From Chromatiaceae bacterium (lineage in GTDB: Bacteria > Pseudomonadota > Gammaproteobacteria > Chromatiales > Chromatiaceae): a DNA stretch of 64,000 bases. This document shows positions 1 to 9,775 of this stretch, in pieces. The stretch is taken from contig JAJDNF010000054.1 in NCBI GenBank assembly GCA_022340805.1, forward strand, positions 1-64,000, written 5' to 3'. A program made the translations under genes and the position numbers. Under the pieces are notes generated by a model. That model was not told where the DNA came from, ran no database searches, and saw only the letters and a list, made by a program, of their open reading frames with translations. Each line of letters begins with the position of its first letter. The first letter of the stretch is position 1.

Positions 1-228
1 GCAGTGATAGGCGGGAACCAGCACCTCGTCGGCGTCGCCGATTCTTGCGTGTTGCAACGCCAGGGTGATCGCGGCCCGGCCCGCGGAAACACAGATATGC
101 GGCAAGTCGAGCAGTGATGGTGGGTAGCGTGCCGGCTTGCCGATACTCGACGAGGTAATCGGCGGAGTCAGCGGAATACTGGGCGGGGGAAAGCCCGCTG
201 GGTTGCTGGGAATCGGGCAGCTGGTCAC
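1..228 (-). CDS. DegT/DnrJ/EryC1-type PLP aminotransferase, N-terminal fragment (runs off window)
   Basis: Reading the minus strand from about 228 to the window edge gives an open frame containing ICVSAGRAAITLALQ and, just before the edge, DEVLVPAYHC. This pattern (a Gly-Arg-Ala-Ala stretch opening the PLP domain, then a conserved pocket strand ending PAYHC) is typical of the DegT/DnrJ/EryC1/StrS sugar aminotransferase family, which transfers an amino group to nucleotide-activated keto-sugars or related substrates. The catalytic lysine lies outside the window. The start is uncertain: I used GTG at 228, but GTG at 267 is in frame; there is no in-frame ATG. It follows the TPR gene by about 60 bases on the same strand, so the two are probably co-transcribed. 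Confidence 0.6.
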   Translation of the reverse strand, partial: MTSCPIPSNPAGFPPPSIPLTPPITSSSIGKPARYPPSLLDLPHICVSAGRAAITLALQHARIGDADEVLVPAYHC

Positions 229-289
229 GGTGGGCCCTGGCGTCTGGCTGGTATCCCGGGAGCCCACGAGCGGGCATCCCGTTGGGGTA

Positions 290-1036
290 CTATTCGACCG
301 GCTGGCTCGAATCTGTAGGGAGCTCCGCCAATTTGCGTTTCAATCCGTCCAGCGGGTATCCCAATTCATATGCCTTATCTGCATACTTTCGAGCGTTTTC
401 GTAATCCTTGAGTTCGAAGTACAGCAGTCCGGTGTTGTATGCCAGCTCGGCGTGATTCGGCATGCCCTCGCCGGCCCGGAGGTACTCTCTGAGTGCCGCA
501 TCCGATAAGCCTCGCTTGTGCAAGTAGAGGCCATAGATCATCGATACCATCGGGTCCTCTGGGGCAAAGAGCATAGCGCGCTGGAAGAAACACTCTGGAG
601 GTGGGGTCCCGCGCAGCCCACGTGCGAGAATCCAATTTCTGTCGGGGTCGGTCGTCGGGATTTGGAGGAAGTAGCGCGAGACCGCCCATAGGGCGCGCGG
701 GTGGTTAGGGAAGGCGCGCAGTGTATAGTCGATATCGGCGAGGGGGTCCTTTCCTGTCTTTCCCTTGATGAGCTTTTCGACGTAATCCTTGAAGTGGGCG
801 AGTTCCACCATGCGCAGCGGGTTGCTCAACGGGTTACCCGTAATATTAGAGAATCCTCCCGGCGCGGAGGATCTCGGGTCGTTATAATCGAACGGCCCAA
901 ACCCCTGGGGTTTCCCTCTGCATTCCTGGTCGGCCAGCGTCACTCCAGGCCAACCAAGATTTTTGTCCAAAATCCTGGCGGCGAGTGCGACGTTTGTTGC
1001 CAAGACGATGGCGATTGCGATTGAAATTCTGACCAT
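290..1036 (-). CDS. exported tetratricopeptide-repeat protein
   Basis: 248 residues. Residues 1-19 (MVRISIAIAIVLATNVALA) form a signal peptide with an Ala-x-Ala-like cleavage site, so the protein is exported to the periplasm or beyond. The C-terminal half has TPR-like helical pairs, for example around PNHAELAYNTGLLYFELKDY, where a Tyr/Leu pattern repeats every 34 or so residues. No catalytic motif is visible. The neighbour downstream is a sugar-aminotransferase-like gene, so a role in envelope polysaccharide assembly is possible but only inferred. The family of the N-terminal region, which contains FGPFDYNDPRS, is not one I can name. Confidence 0.7.
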   Translation of the reverse strand: MVRISIAIAIVLATNVALAARILDKNLGWPGVTLADQECRGKPQGFGPFDYNDPRSSAPGGFSNITGNPLSNPLRMVELAHFKDYVEKLIKGKTGKDPLADIDYTLRAFPNHPRALWAVSRYFLQIPTTDPDRNWILARGLRGTPPPECFFQRAMLFAPEDPMVSMIYGLYLHKRGLSDAALREYLRAGEGMPNHAELAYNTGLLYFELKDYENARKYADKAYELGYPLDGLKRKLAELPTDSSQPVE

Positions 1037-1162
1037 GTACCAAGCAACCCCTGCAAAATTCCCGCTAGAGCAAAGAGCCTGCCAGTATTGGCCCGGTCAG
1101 GCAAGAACTGGCGGGGTGGTGAGTCTGGCCCCGTCAATTCCGATTCCGGAGAGGTGAGCGTT

Positions 1163-2032
1163 ATGGCCGGTTCAGACCAACTCCACCGCTTCACCTTCGA
1201 GAACTTTGGGATCCGCGGCGAGATCGTCGCGCTGGGTGCGAGCTGGCAGGCGGTGGTGCAGCGCCATGACTACGCGCCGCCGGTGCGCGATTATCTGGGC
1301 CAGGCGCTGGTCGCCGCGACATTGCTGTCCGGAACGATAAAGTTCAACGGATCCCTGATCCTGCAGATCCAGGGCGATGGCCCGCTGCGTACCCTGGTCG
1401 CGCAGGCCACCAACCAGCGCATGATACGCGGGATGGCGCTCGCAAAAGGCGAGGTGCCGGACGGCGATCTGGGCGCTGCATGCGGCAGCGGGCGCATGGT
1501 GCTGACCGCCGAGTCACCACGCGGTGAGCGCTATCAGGGTATTGTCGCGGTTGATGGAGACTCTCTGGCCAGGGTGATCGAGGCCTATTTCAACCAGTCC
1601 GAGCAGTTGTCCAGCCGTGTCTGGCTGGCGGCCAATGGGCAGGTGGCGGCCGGGCTGTTCCTGCAACGCCTGCCCGGCGAGCATGTCGACGACGAGGATT
1701 GGCGGCGGGTGTGCCTGCTCGCGGATACCCTCGAGCGCGGAGAATTACTCGCTGTCGAGCCCGAGACCCTGTTGCGCCGCCTGTTCCACGAAGAGGACCT
1801 GCGCCTGTACGAGCCGGAACCGGTCGCGTTTCGCTGTGGCTGTTCCCGCGAGCGTATCGAGAGCACCCTGAAGGCGATGGGCCGCGAGGAGGTCGAGGGG
1901 ATCGTCCAGGAACGCGGCTCTGTCGAGGCCGACTGCGAGTTCTGCAACGCCCACTACCATTTTGACGCGGTCGACGTCGCGGCGCTGTTCGCCGAACAGC
2001 CGCTGGCGACAACGCCACCGTCGCAACACTGA
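1163..2032 (+). CDS. hslO: Hsp33 redox-regulated holdase chaperone
   Basis: 289 residues from the ATG at 1163, which is preceded by a GGAGAGG ribosome-binding sequence; the frame is open further upstream, but this start matches the usual length of about 290. Hsp33 is a cytoplasmic chaperone switched on by oxidative unfolding. The zinc-binding switch is intact: Cys225-x-Cys227 and Cys258-x-x-Cys261 in the C-terminal domain. The body shows family features such as DYLGQALVAATLLSGTIKF and ILQIQGDGPLRTLVAQ. It is transcribed toward msrA, and both proteins act against oxidative protein damage. Confidence 0.95.
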   Translation: MAGSDQLHRFTFENFGIRGEIVALGASWQAVVQRHDYAPPVRDYLGQALVAATLLSGTIKFNGSLILQIQGDGPLRTLVAQATNQRMIRGMALAKGEVPDGDLGAACGSGRMVLTAESPRGERYQGIVAVDGDSLARVIEAYFNQSEQLSSRVWLAANGQVAAGLFLQRLPGEHVDDEDWRRVCLLADTLERGELLAVEPETLLRRLFHEEDLRLYEPEPVAFRCGCSRERIESTLKAMGREEVEGIVQERGSVEADCEFCNAHYHFDAVDVAALFAEQPLATTPPSQH

Positions 2033-2072
2033 GCGCGGCGAGAAGAATAGGCTGCCCGGGCGCGTGCCTTGA

Positions 2073-2711
2073 TCAGCCCACCGGCAGGCAGACCCCGGTC
2101 CCGCCGAGCCCACAGTAGCCGCTCGGGTTCTTCGCCAGGTACTGCTGGTGGTAGGCCTCGGCGTAGTAGAACGGCGGGGCGTCGAGGATCTCGGTGGTTA
2201 TCGCTGGCAGTCCCTTGGCACTGAGCGCTGCCTGGTAACGTTCCAGGCTCTGCTCGGCCGCCCGGCGTTGTGCGTCCGAGTAGACATAGATCCCGGAGCG
2301 ATACTGGGTGCCGGTGTCGTTGCCCTGGCGCATACCCTGGGTAGGGTCGTGCGACTCCCAGAACACACGCAGCAGCTGCTCGTAGCTGATCTTCGCCGGA
2401 TCGAAGACCACCAGGACCACCTCGTTGTGACCGGTCATCCCGGTGCACACCTCGTCGTAGGTCGGGTTCGGGGTGTGGCCGGCCGCATAGCCGACCGCGG
2501 TGGCATACACGCCGTCGAGCCTCCAGAAGCCCCGTTCGGCGCCCCAGAAGCAGCCCAGGCCGAACATGGCCTGCTGCATCCCCTGCGGAAAGGGCGGCTT
2601 GATCCGGTTGCCGTTGACGAAGTGCTCGCCGACGACCGGCATCGGGTCGGGTCGGCCGGGCAGGGCATGCTCGGCACTGGGAATCTCGGTCGGTTTATTA
2701 CGCATCCACAT
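2073..2711 (-). CDS. msrA: peptide-methionine (S)-S-oxide reductase MsrA
   Basis: 212 residues. MsrA reduces the S-epimer of methionine sulfoxide in proteins, regenerated by thioredoxin. The nucleophilic cysteine is Cys54 in the signature GLGCFWGAE, followed by [23 protein letters not shown] and the [19 protein letters not shown] core. Length and extended N-terminus match the E. coli type (about 212 residues) rather than the short fused forms. No signal peptide is visible, so it is cytoplasmic. It converges on hslO with about 40 bases between the stops. Confidence 0.95.
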   Translation of the reverse strand: MWMRNKPTEIPSAEHALPGRPDPMPVVGEHFVNGNRIKPPFPQGMQQAMFGLGCFWGAERGFWRLDGVYATAVGYAAGHTPNPTYDEVCTGMTGHNEVVLVVFDPAKISYEQLLRVFWESHDPTQGMRQGNDTGTQYRSGIYVYSDAQRRAAEQSLERYQAALSAKGLPAITTEILDAPPFYYAEAYHQQYLAKNPSGYCGLGGTGVCLPVG

Positions 2712-2842
2712 TATCGCGGCTACCCCAGCTGGACTATGGCCGGTGGTTTCGCGTGGCAGACGGCGATCGAACCGGCCGAGTATCTATATCCGGCAGATTT
2801 TGCGCGCGCGCGACTTGCCCAAGGCAGTACAGAAATTGGGGT

Positions 2843-3208
2843 TTAGCGGATCCCCTGTGCACGCAGTGCCCTGAATACCAGAAAGGCATACAGCGCGATG
2901 CCGGCCGCGTTGGCGGCCAGGTCCGCGAGGCTGAAGAACCGGGTCGGGATCTGAGACTGGATCAGCTCGATCAATAGCCCGTAGCCGAGCAGGAGGGTCC
3001 ACTTGCCCAGATCGAACTCGCGCTCGGGCCAGCTCGCGTCGGCCAGGAACGCCAGCAGCAGGTAGGTCGCGATGTGCGCCCATTTGTCGGCGAACGGGAC
3101 CTGTGGCAGGCCGACCGGCTGTGGGGTCAGCGCGAGCCAGGTGGCGATCATCAGGGCCAGGCCGAGCAGCAGGCGGAATCCGGCCGTGTCACAACGCGAG
3201 ATGGCCAT
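2843..3208 (-). CDS. VanZ-like small membrane protein
   Basis: 121 residues from an ATG at 3208, one base after the purD stop codon, so translation is probably coupled to purD. Three or four hydrophobic segments are visible (FRLLLGLALMIATWLALT, IATYLLLAFLAD, WTLLLGYGLLIELIQS, AGIALYAFLVFRAL). The motif DKWAHIATYLLLAF with a later ELIQSQIPTRFFSLADLAANAAG is the pattern of the VanZ-like family (PF04892). The family's biochemical function is largely unknown outside teicoplanin resistance. An in-frame extension toward 3400 lies inside purD and was not used. Confidence 0.8.
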   Translation of the reverse strand: MAISRCDTAGFRLLLGLALMIATWLALTPQPVGLPQVPFADKWAHIATYLLLAFLADASWPEREFDLGKWTLLLGYGLLIELIQSQIPTRFFSLADLAANAAGIALYAFLVFRALRAQGIR

Positions 3209-3209
3209 C

Positions 3210-4496
<1,287 letters not shown>

Positions 4497-4954
4497 TCGT
4501 GTTGTCTGGAGTCCCATGGAAAATGCAGGTGCTTATTCTACCCCGCGTCAGTGATGGATGCGCCCTCATGGTGGCGCTGGCGGCCGGATCCTACTGGTCC
4601 GAGCCAGCGCGGCCCGCCGCAGTTAACGCAGTCTTGCATCACATGCCTGCGACATTGGTGGAAGTGTGCAATAGCGCGGCATATATGTAGCGAATGTGCG
4701 GCTATCGGCTGCATTCCGACCTGCGGGCTATGCACCCGACGCGCGTTGTCGATGTGCCGACCGATGCGAGCCCCGCATGGCTGACCGTAGGGCGCAATGA
4801 GCCGCGCGAATTGCACCGTATCCACCTCAATTGGATGCGCTACGGTCTGGGTGGAGCATGCGGCGCGTGGCAGCATCGCCCGCCGGTACGGGCCCAGACA
4901 TCAGGTGCCAAACAGGGTCGCCGCCTACAGCCAGGTCGAACGCCTTGTGTGAAA
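4497..4954. other. 458-base intergenic stretch upstream of purD
   Basis: No convincing intact gene on either strand. It must contain the purD promoter on the minus strand, but I cannot pick out a clear -35/-10 pair or a PurR-like operator. The right-hand part overlaps a possible remnant of an SRAP-type gene on the plus strand (entry at 4694). Confidence 0.5.
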
Positions 4955-4990
4955 TCAGGCTGTCGCGATGGGCGCGTGTTGCTTGTGTAG
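4694..4990 (+). pseudogene. possible decayed SRAP (YedK/HMCES-like) gene
   Basis: A 98-codon frame opens with Met-Cys-Gly followed by YRLHSDLRAM, resembling the start of SOS-response-associated peptidases (SRAP), which begin MCGR(F/Y) and use Cys2 to crosslink abasic sites in single-stranded DNA. About 30 codons later, EPRELHRIHLNWMRYGL is reminiscent of the family's REL...LRWGL segment. The NIAPTQ segment expected between them and everything after are missing or unrecognisable, and the frame runs into the HNH gene on the other strand. The resemblance is by eye and may be chance; if real, it is a remnant rather than a working gene. Confidence 0.22.
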
Positions 4991-5257
4991 CCACCGGACA
5001 TGCCGTTGAATGGCCGGATCGGCACGCCGTGAAGCGAGGGCATTTAGCTGCCCGGCCAGGGTCATCTCGTCGAACAGAGGGTGCGGGCCCTTGTGGCAAG
5101 GCCTGCGGATCTCGCCCCGTTCCTGCAGGGCCGCGCAGCCGATATGCCTGCGGATGAGGTTGCGCCGACGGCCCTCGCGCGGTATCAGGTGGTGCAGAGT
5201 GGGCTGGGTGCGGCGGCCACACAGGCTGCAGCGGCCGATGTCGGTGGGGCGGAGCAT
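4955..5257 (-). CDS. small HNH-nuclease-like zinc protein
   Basis: About 100 residues from an ATG at 5257. Visible motifs are Cys10-x-x-Cys13, a His22-His23 pair in HHLIPREG, and a later Cys54-His55 in RRPCHKGPHP. This matches the small HNH-type proteins of the form CxxC...HHLxP...CH..xH, whose histidines bind a catalytic metal and whose cysteines hold structural zinc. DNA cleavage or binding is inferred from the fold only. The frame stays open upstream to 5773, but that part is the antisense of the ATL gene and I exclude it. It is divergent from the alkyltransferase-like gene, with only 39 bases between the starts, so the pair probably shares a regulatory region. Confidence 0.7.
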   Translation of the reverse strand: MLRPTDIGRCSLCGRRTQPTLHHLIPREGRRRNLIRRHIGCAALQERGEIRRPCHKGPHPLFDEMTLAGQLNALASRRADPAIQRHVRWLHKQHAPIATA

Positions 5258-5296
5258 GCCGGGATCTTGGGTCCGGACCGGGGACGGATCAAGCGG

Positions 5297-5611
5297 ATGG
5301 ACGAATCGGAACGCCAGCTGTACGCATGGCTGGCACAAATACCGCCGGGCCGGGTGGTCACCTACGGCCAGCTGGCGCAACTGATCGGGCGGCCGAACGG
5401 TGCGCGCTGGGTGGGGTACCGGCTGGCTCACCTGCCGGCCGAGTCGAAACTGCCCTGGCACCGGGTGCTGAACGCGCGCGGTGCCTCCAGCCTGCCGCTG
5501 GACAAGGGTGGTTCGAACCGCCAGCTGCGGCGGCTGCAGCGCGAGGGTGTGCTGGTGGTCGGGGGGCGGGTAGCCCTCGGTCGCTTTCAATGGAACCCGT
5601 TCCGCCTGTAG
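5297..5611 (+). CDS. alkyltransferase-like (ATL) DNA repair protein, MGMT family
   Basis: 104 residues from ATG at 5297. The whole protein corresponds to the DNA-binding domain of O6-alkylguanine alkyltransferase: PPGRVVTYGQLAQLIGRP, then GARWVGYRLA, then the active-site strand LPWHRVLNARG. The alkyl-accepting cysteine of the PCHR motif is replaced by Trp54 (PWHR). That defines ATL proteins, which bind O6-alkylguanine without repairing it and hand the lesion to nucleotide excision repair. The frame is open for 72 codons further upstream but those lie across the HNH gene. Divergent partner: the HNH protein at 4955-5257. Confidence 0.88.
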   Translation: MDESERQLYAWLAQIPPGRVVTYGQLAQLIGRPNGARWVGYRLAHLPAESKLPWHRVLNARGASSLPLDKGGSNRQLRRLQREGVLVVGGRVALGRFQWNPFRL

Positions 5612-5676
5612 GCGCGACACGCAATCTTCCAGGCACCAAGCGCGCATGGTGCCGCCGGTGCGATACGGCCTCCTAC

Positions 5677-5753
5677 CGCACCCTACACCGCCGGAATCCA
5701 GCGAACCGGTCGGCTGCGCGCACAGGGGCGGGGCACTGACCCCGTAGGGTGCG
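5677..5753. repeat. 10-bp perfect inverted repeat in purH-ATL intergenic region
   Basis: CGCACCCTAC at 5677-5686 is exactly complementary to GTAGGGTGCG at 5744-5753, with a 57-base loop. It lies in the 259-base gap between the convergent ATL and purH genes. There is no T-tract, so it is not a classic Rho-independent terminator. The GTAGGGTGCG core is reminiscent of small dispersed hairpin elements seen in several gammaproteobacteria, but I cannot confirm copy number from one window. Confidence 0.4.
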
Positions 5754-5870
5754 ATGGACGGCATGGATTGCATTGAAGCCCTGCTGTGCCGCGCATCGGT
5801 CTTTGCCTCACGGCCGTCGCGATGTCACTGCCCTGCGCCGGCGCACATTGCCCGCGCGGGCTGCACGCCC

Positions 5871-7433
5871 TCAGTGCCGGAAATGCCGCATCCCGGTGAA
5901 TACCATCGCCATGCCATGTTCGTTGGCGGCGGCGATGACCTCTTCGTCGCGCATCGATCCGCCCGGCTGGATCACCGCGGCGATGCCGGCCGTGGCGGCA
6001 TTGTCGATGCCGTCGCGGAACGGGAAGAAGGCGTCCGAGGCCATCACTGAGCCCTGGACCTCGAGCCCGGCGTGCTCGGCCTTGATCGCGGCGATGCGCG
6101 CCGAGTTGACCCGGCTCATCTGGCCGGCGCCGACGCCGATGGTCATGCCGCCCCTGCCGTATACGATCGCATTCGACTTGACGAACTTGGCCACCCGCCA
6201 GCTGAACAGCAGGTCACGCATCTCTTCCTCGCTCGGCACACGTTCGCTGACCACCCGGGTCTCGTTGAGCAGCTGCAGGTCGGCATCCTGCACCAGCAGG
6301 CCGCCGTTGACACGCTTGAAATCGAGCCGGTGGATGACCTCGGCGGCCCAGTCTCCGCACGCCAGCAGGCGGACGTTCTTCTTCGCCTTGACCGCCTCGA
6401 TTGCCTCCGCGGATACGGTCGGTGCAATGATCACCTCGACGAACTGGCGGTCGACGATGGTCTGCGCGGTGGTGCCGTCGAGTTCGCCGTTGAACGCGAT
6501 GATGCCGCCAAAGGCCGACTCCGGGTCGGTGCTGTAGGCGCGCTCATAGGCCTCTAGCATGTTCGCGCCGATGGCCACACCGCAGGGGTTGGCGTGCTTG
6601 ACGATCACGCAGGCCGGGCCCTCGTCGAACTGCTTTACGCATTCCAGTGCGGCATCGGTATCGGCGATGTTGTTGTATGACAGTTCCTTGCCCTGCAGCT
6701 GGTGTGCGGTGGCCACGCTCGATTCCTCGAGATGGTCCTCGACATAGAACGCCGCCTTCTGGTGCGGGTTCTCGCCGTAGCGCATGGTCTGCGTCTGGCG
6801 AAACTGCAGATTGATGGTGTGCGGGAACTCATCCCGGCCGCCATCAGCGTTGATGGTGCCGAGGAAGTTGGCGATTGCCCCGTCGTATTGCGCGGCGTGC
6901 TCGAAGGTTTTCACCGCCAGCTCGAAGCATGTCCGGGCACTGACCTTGCCCTGATTGGCGCGCATCTCGTGAATCACCCGGCCGTAATCGTGCGGGTCGA
7001 CCAGCACGGCGACGTCACGGTGGTTCTTGGCGGCCGCACGGATCATCGTCGGGCCGCCGATATCGATGTTCTCGATCGCATTTTCCAGGCTGCACTCGGG
7101 ATCAGCCACGGTCTGCTGGAAGGGATAGAGGTTGACCGCCACCAGGTCGATGCGGCCGATGCCGTGGCGTTCCATGACCTCGTCGTCGGTGCCGCGCCGA
7201 CCGAGGATCCCGCCGTGTATCTTCGGGTGCAGGGTCTTGAGGCGGCCGTCCATCATCTCGGGAAAGCCGGTGTAATCACTCACCTCCATGACCGCTATGC
7301 CATTGTCGCGCAACAGCTTTGCGGTGCCGCCGGTGGAAAGGATCTCGACGCCCGCCTCGGCGAGGTCACGGGCGAACTCGACGACGCCGGTCTTGTCGGA
7401 GACGCTGATCAGTGCTCGGGTGATGGTCGGCAT
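5871..7433 (-). CDS. purH: bifunctional AICAR transformylase / IMP cyclohydrolase
   Basis: 520 residues, normal length. It performs the last two steps of IMP synthesis: formyl transfer from 10-formyl-THF to AICAR, and ring closure. The N-terminal cyclohydrolase domain (about 1-200) begins [18 protein letters not shown] and carries STGGTAKLL and [16 protein letters not shown]. The C-terminal transformylase domain contains the catalytic Lys-His pair in [12 protein letters not shown] and ends in the usual GMRHFRH. It is transcribed after fis and dusB in the conserved gammaproteobacterial order. Confidence 0.97.
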   Translation of the reverse strand: MPTITRALISVSDKTGVVEFARDLAEAGVEILSTGGTAKLLRDNGIAVMEVSDYTGFPEMMDGRLKTLHPKIHGGILGRRGTDDEVMERHGIGRIDLVAVNLYPFQQTVADPECSLENAIENIDIGGPTMIRAAAKNHRDVAVLVDPHDYGRVIHEMRANQGKVSARTCFELAVKTFEHAAQYDGAIANFLGTINADGGRDEFPHTINLQFRQTQTMRYGENPHQKAAFYVEDHLEESSVATAHQLQGKELSYNNIADTDAALECVKQFDEGPACVIVKHANPCGVAIGANMLEAYERAYSTDPESAFGGIIAFNGELDGTTAQTIVDRQFVEVIIAPTVSAEAIEAVKAKKNVRLLACGDWAAEVIHRLDFKRVNGGLLVQDADLQLLNETRVVSERVPSEEEMRDLLFSWRVAKFVKSNAIVYGRGGMTIGVGAGQMSRVNSARIAAIKAEHAGLEVQGSVMASDAFFPFRDGIDNAATAGIAAVIQPGGSMRDEEVIAAANEHGMAMVFTGMRHFRH

Positions 7434-7513
7434 GCTTGTATTCCTGCAAAGGCGACCGCGGACCCTGCCGTCAGCGGGCCGCGTCGCGGACTCAAAGAAA
7501 AGGTCGCGAGAGT

Positions 7514-7813
7514 TTACTCGATTTCGTATTGGGCGAGCTTCTTTCGCAGCGTGCTGCGGCTGATGCCAAGCAGCGCAGCGGCCCTGCTCTGATTGCCGCC
7601 GGTGTAGGCCAGCAGCGTCTCGAACAACGGCTGCTCGACCTGCTGCATTACCAGCTGGTAAAGATCGTTGGGCGGCGTGCCGTTGAGTTGGTCGAAATAG
7701 TGCACCAGGGCGTTGTGCACGGCCTCGCGCAGGGGTTCGGTTTTCTTGGGTTTGGCCACTGCTGCAAGACTTCCTGACGCACGGGGCGAAACTTGTGGGC
7801 TTACCAGACTCAC
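7514..7813 (-). CDS. fis: Fis nucleoid-associated DNA-binding protein
   Basis: 99 residues, almost the E. coli length of 98. The C-terminal helix-turn-helix (about residues 72-93) reads [20 protein letters not shown], and the dimer core [20 protein letters not shown] is well conserved. Fis bends DNA, and activates or represses many promoters in fast growth. The start is GTG, overlapping the dusB stop in a GTGA arrangement, so translation is coupled to dusB as in the E. coli dusB-fis operon. Confidence 0.96.
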   Translation of the reverse strand: MSLVSPQVSPRASGSLAAVAKPKKTEPLREAVHNALVHYFDQLNGTPPNDLYQLVMQQVEQPLFETLLAYTGGNQSRAAALLGISRSTLRKKLAQYEIE

Positions 7814-8829
7814 GCTGCTTTTTCCTCTCTTCGGGACACTGGACCGAGGCCGGGTGTCTTCTTGTAATAGAGGCTGTCGAAATATTCCCTTATCAACCTG
7901 CCTTGTTCTTGTGTCGTTTCGGCCGCATTGATCGCCTGTCGGAATGCGCCGCCGCCTGGCTGTGTCTTGCTGTACCAGGCGATGTGCTTGCGAGCGACCT
8001 TGACCCCATGGGTCGTCCCATACAGCTCGTACAGGGAATGCAAGTGCTCGAGCAACAGATCCCTAATCCATTCGGGATCCGGTTCGGGGAGTCGTTCACC
8101 GGTGCGCATGAAGTGAGCGATCTCGCGAAAAATCCACGGGCGGCCCTGTGCGGCGCGCCCGATCATCAGGCCGTCGGCACCGGTTTGTTCGAGCACCGCG
8201 CGGGCCTTCTCCGGCGAGTCTATGTCGCCATTCGCAATCACCGGTATCGCCACGCTTTGCTTGACCTGGCGAATCGTGTCGTACTCGGCCGCGCGCTGAT
8301 ATGCGCACGCGCGGCTGCGTCCGTGTACCGCCACTGCCGCGACCCCCGCCTGTTCGGCCAGCTGCGCGATGCGCGGGGCGTTACGGTCCTGCAGGTCCCA
8401 GCCGCTGCGCATCTTTAACGTCACCGGGACATCAACCGCCGCGACCACGCTGCACAGGATACGTTCGACCAGCTCCTCGTTGCGCATCAATGCCGAACCA
8501 GCTGCGACGCGGCACACCTTTTTCGCCGGGCAGCCCATGTTGATGTCGATGATCTGCGCGCCATGCGCGACGTTCGCCCGGGCGGCCTGGGCCATGCGTT
8601 GCGGATCGGTGCCGACAATCTGCACAGACACCGGCCCAGCCTCTCCCTGGTGATCCAGGCGTCGCACCGTCTTGCGCGTGCCATACAGGCTCGCGTCCGC
8701 GGTCACCATCTCAGACACCGCGAGCCCCGCCCCGTGCCGTCGGCACAGTGTCCTGAACGCGCGGTCGGTGACTCCCGCCATGGGTGCAACGATCAAATTG
8801 TTGTCGAGTCGATGATGCCCGATGCGCAC
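7810..8829 (-). CDS. dusB: tRNA-dihydrouridine synthase B
   Basis: 339 residues if translation begins at the GTG at 8829 ([22 protein letters not shown]), which aligns with the E. coli DusB start; the open frame continues 53 codons upstream without family similarity. DusB is an FMN enzyme that reduces specific uridines in the tRNA D-loop. The catalytic cysteine is Cys100 in [11 protein letters not shown], and the FMN/phosphate-binding [18 protein letters not shown] is intact. First gene of the dusB-fis pair; the 183-base gap upstream (8830-9012) presumably holds its promoter, but none stands out. Confidence 0.95.
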   Translation of the reverse strand: MRIGHHRLDNNLIVAPMAGVTDRAFRTLCRRHGAGLAVSEMVTADASLYGTRKTVRRLDHQGEAGPVSVQIVGTDPQRMAQAARANVAHGAQIIDINMGCPAKKVCRVAAGSALMRNEELVERILCSVVAAVDVPVTLKMRSGWDLQDRNAPRIAQLAEQAGVAAVAVHGRSRACAYQRAAEYDTIRQVKQSVAIPVIANGDIDSPEKARAVLEQTGADGLMIGRAAQGRPWIFREIAHFMRTGERLPEPDPEWIRDLLLEHLHSLYELYGTTHGVKVARKHIAWYSKTQPGGGAFRQAINAAETTQEQGRLIREYFDSLYYKKTPGLGPVSRREEKAA

Positions 8830-9012
8830 TATTTTGAAGGCCTCTTTAAAACCTGCTGCGTAGTGAGTCGGCAACTGCACACCTGCCTGCACGGCCGTAT
8901 GGCTCGTATCACTCGTCCATGCCGGATTCGTGTCCGGTCTCGGGCGTGCAGGGGGAGGCAATGTTACGCGTAAATGCCGTCGGTGCAAGTGCCCAAACGG
9001 CTCAATTTGGCA

Positions 9013-9771
9013 TCACAGAAAATCTATCACGAAGCCGGTGGCCAAGTAGCCAGGGTCTTCGAAATCCAGCTCGATAGTAAGCACTTCGCCCGCAGCCACC
9101 ACGCGCTCGTTTGACGGTGGTGGGTACATGTACTCCTGGGGTGACAGGCGGCGACGAATCAGCACGCGGCCGTTGTTATCAAGAAGCGACAGTTGTATGT
9201 CGGGCAGGTGTTGCGCGATGTCGGCATCGTTGCGGATTCGCGCGGTCAGCGTCAGGGAGCCGGGTTCGTTGCTTGCTGGTGCGATGTCGCGCTGCAGAAC
9301 GCGGAACCTTTCCGGTGCGCGGATCACTTCCGGCCGACAGCTAACGTAGCGGCACACCGGCGCGAGCTGCGGGTAGCGTTGCAGCAGCTCGCCGCGATGC
9401 TGCCATGCAAGCTGCAGCCCTAGCGCAACGATCAGCAGTGTTGCGACCAGGCCGTACCAGAAGCCGCGGCTGGATTTTTTTTCATACAGCGTGTCCGCCA
9501 CATCGAGCGCCCCGTCGACCGAGGGCTGCAGCGGTTCGAGATCCGGCGGCAGGTCAAACGGCAGTTCGCGCGGTTCGTCAGGCGCGGCCGCTACCTCGGC
9601 CTGTGCATCGAGTCGCAATGCGGATCGACCGTCGCGCGCTGCTGCCGGGTGGTCCGCCACTGCATCGAACGTCGCGCCACAACGGAAACAGCGGGCCATG
9701 CCGTCGGCGGCCAGCAGGGCATCCGGGTCCACCGCGTATCGGGTGGCGCATTTGGGACAGCGTATCTTCAC
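9013..9771 (-). CDS. zinc-ribbon inner-membrane protein (DUF3426 / MJ0042-type finger)
   Basis: 252 residues from a GTG at 9771, four bases after the prmA stop. The N-terminus has a zinc ribbon, RCPKCATRYAVD followed by ARCFRCGATF (two Cys-x-x-Cys knuckles), as in the MJ0042/PF13717-type finger. An acidic, Pro-rich linker leads to a single membrane helix (GFWYGLVATLLIVALGLQLAW), then a periplasmic domain of DUF3426 type with LTLTARIRNDADIAQHLPDI. This domain architecture commonly sits beside prmA in proteobacteria; its function is unknown. The topology suggests a cytoplasmic finger and a periplasmic beta-domain. Confidence 0.85.
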   Translation of the reverse strand: MKIRCPKCATRYAVDPDALLAADGMARCFRCGATFDAVADHPAAARDGRSALRLDAQAEVAAAPDEPRELPFDLPPDLEPLQPSVDGALDVADTLYEKKSSRGFWYGLVATLLIVALGLQLAWQHRGELLQRYPQLAPVCRYVSCRPEVIRAPERFRVLQRDIAPASNEPGSLTLTARIRNDADIAQHLPDIQLSLLDNNGRVLIRRRLSPQEYMYPPPSNERVVAAGEVLTIELDFEDPGYLATGFVIDFL

Positions 9772-9775
9772 CGGC

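Noticed and set aside
5258..5773. N-terminal extension of the HNH frame to 5773
   Set aside because: This part is exactly antisense to the conserved ATL gene, and the HNH motifs all lie after the ATG at 5257.
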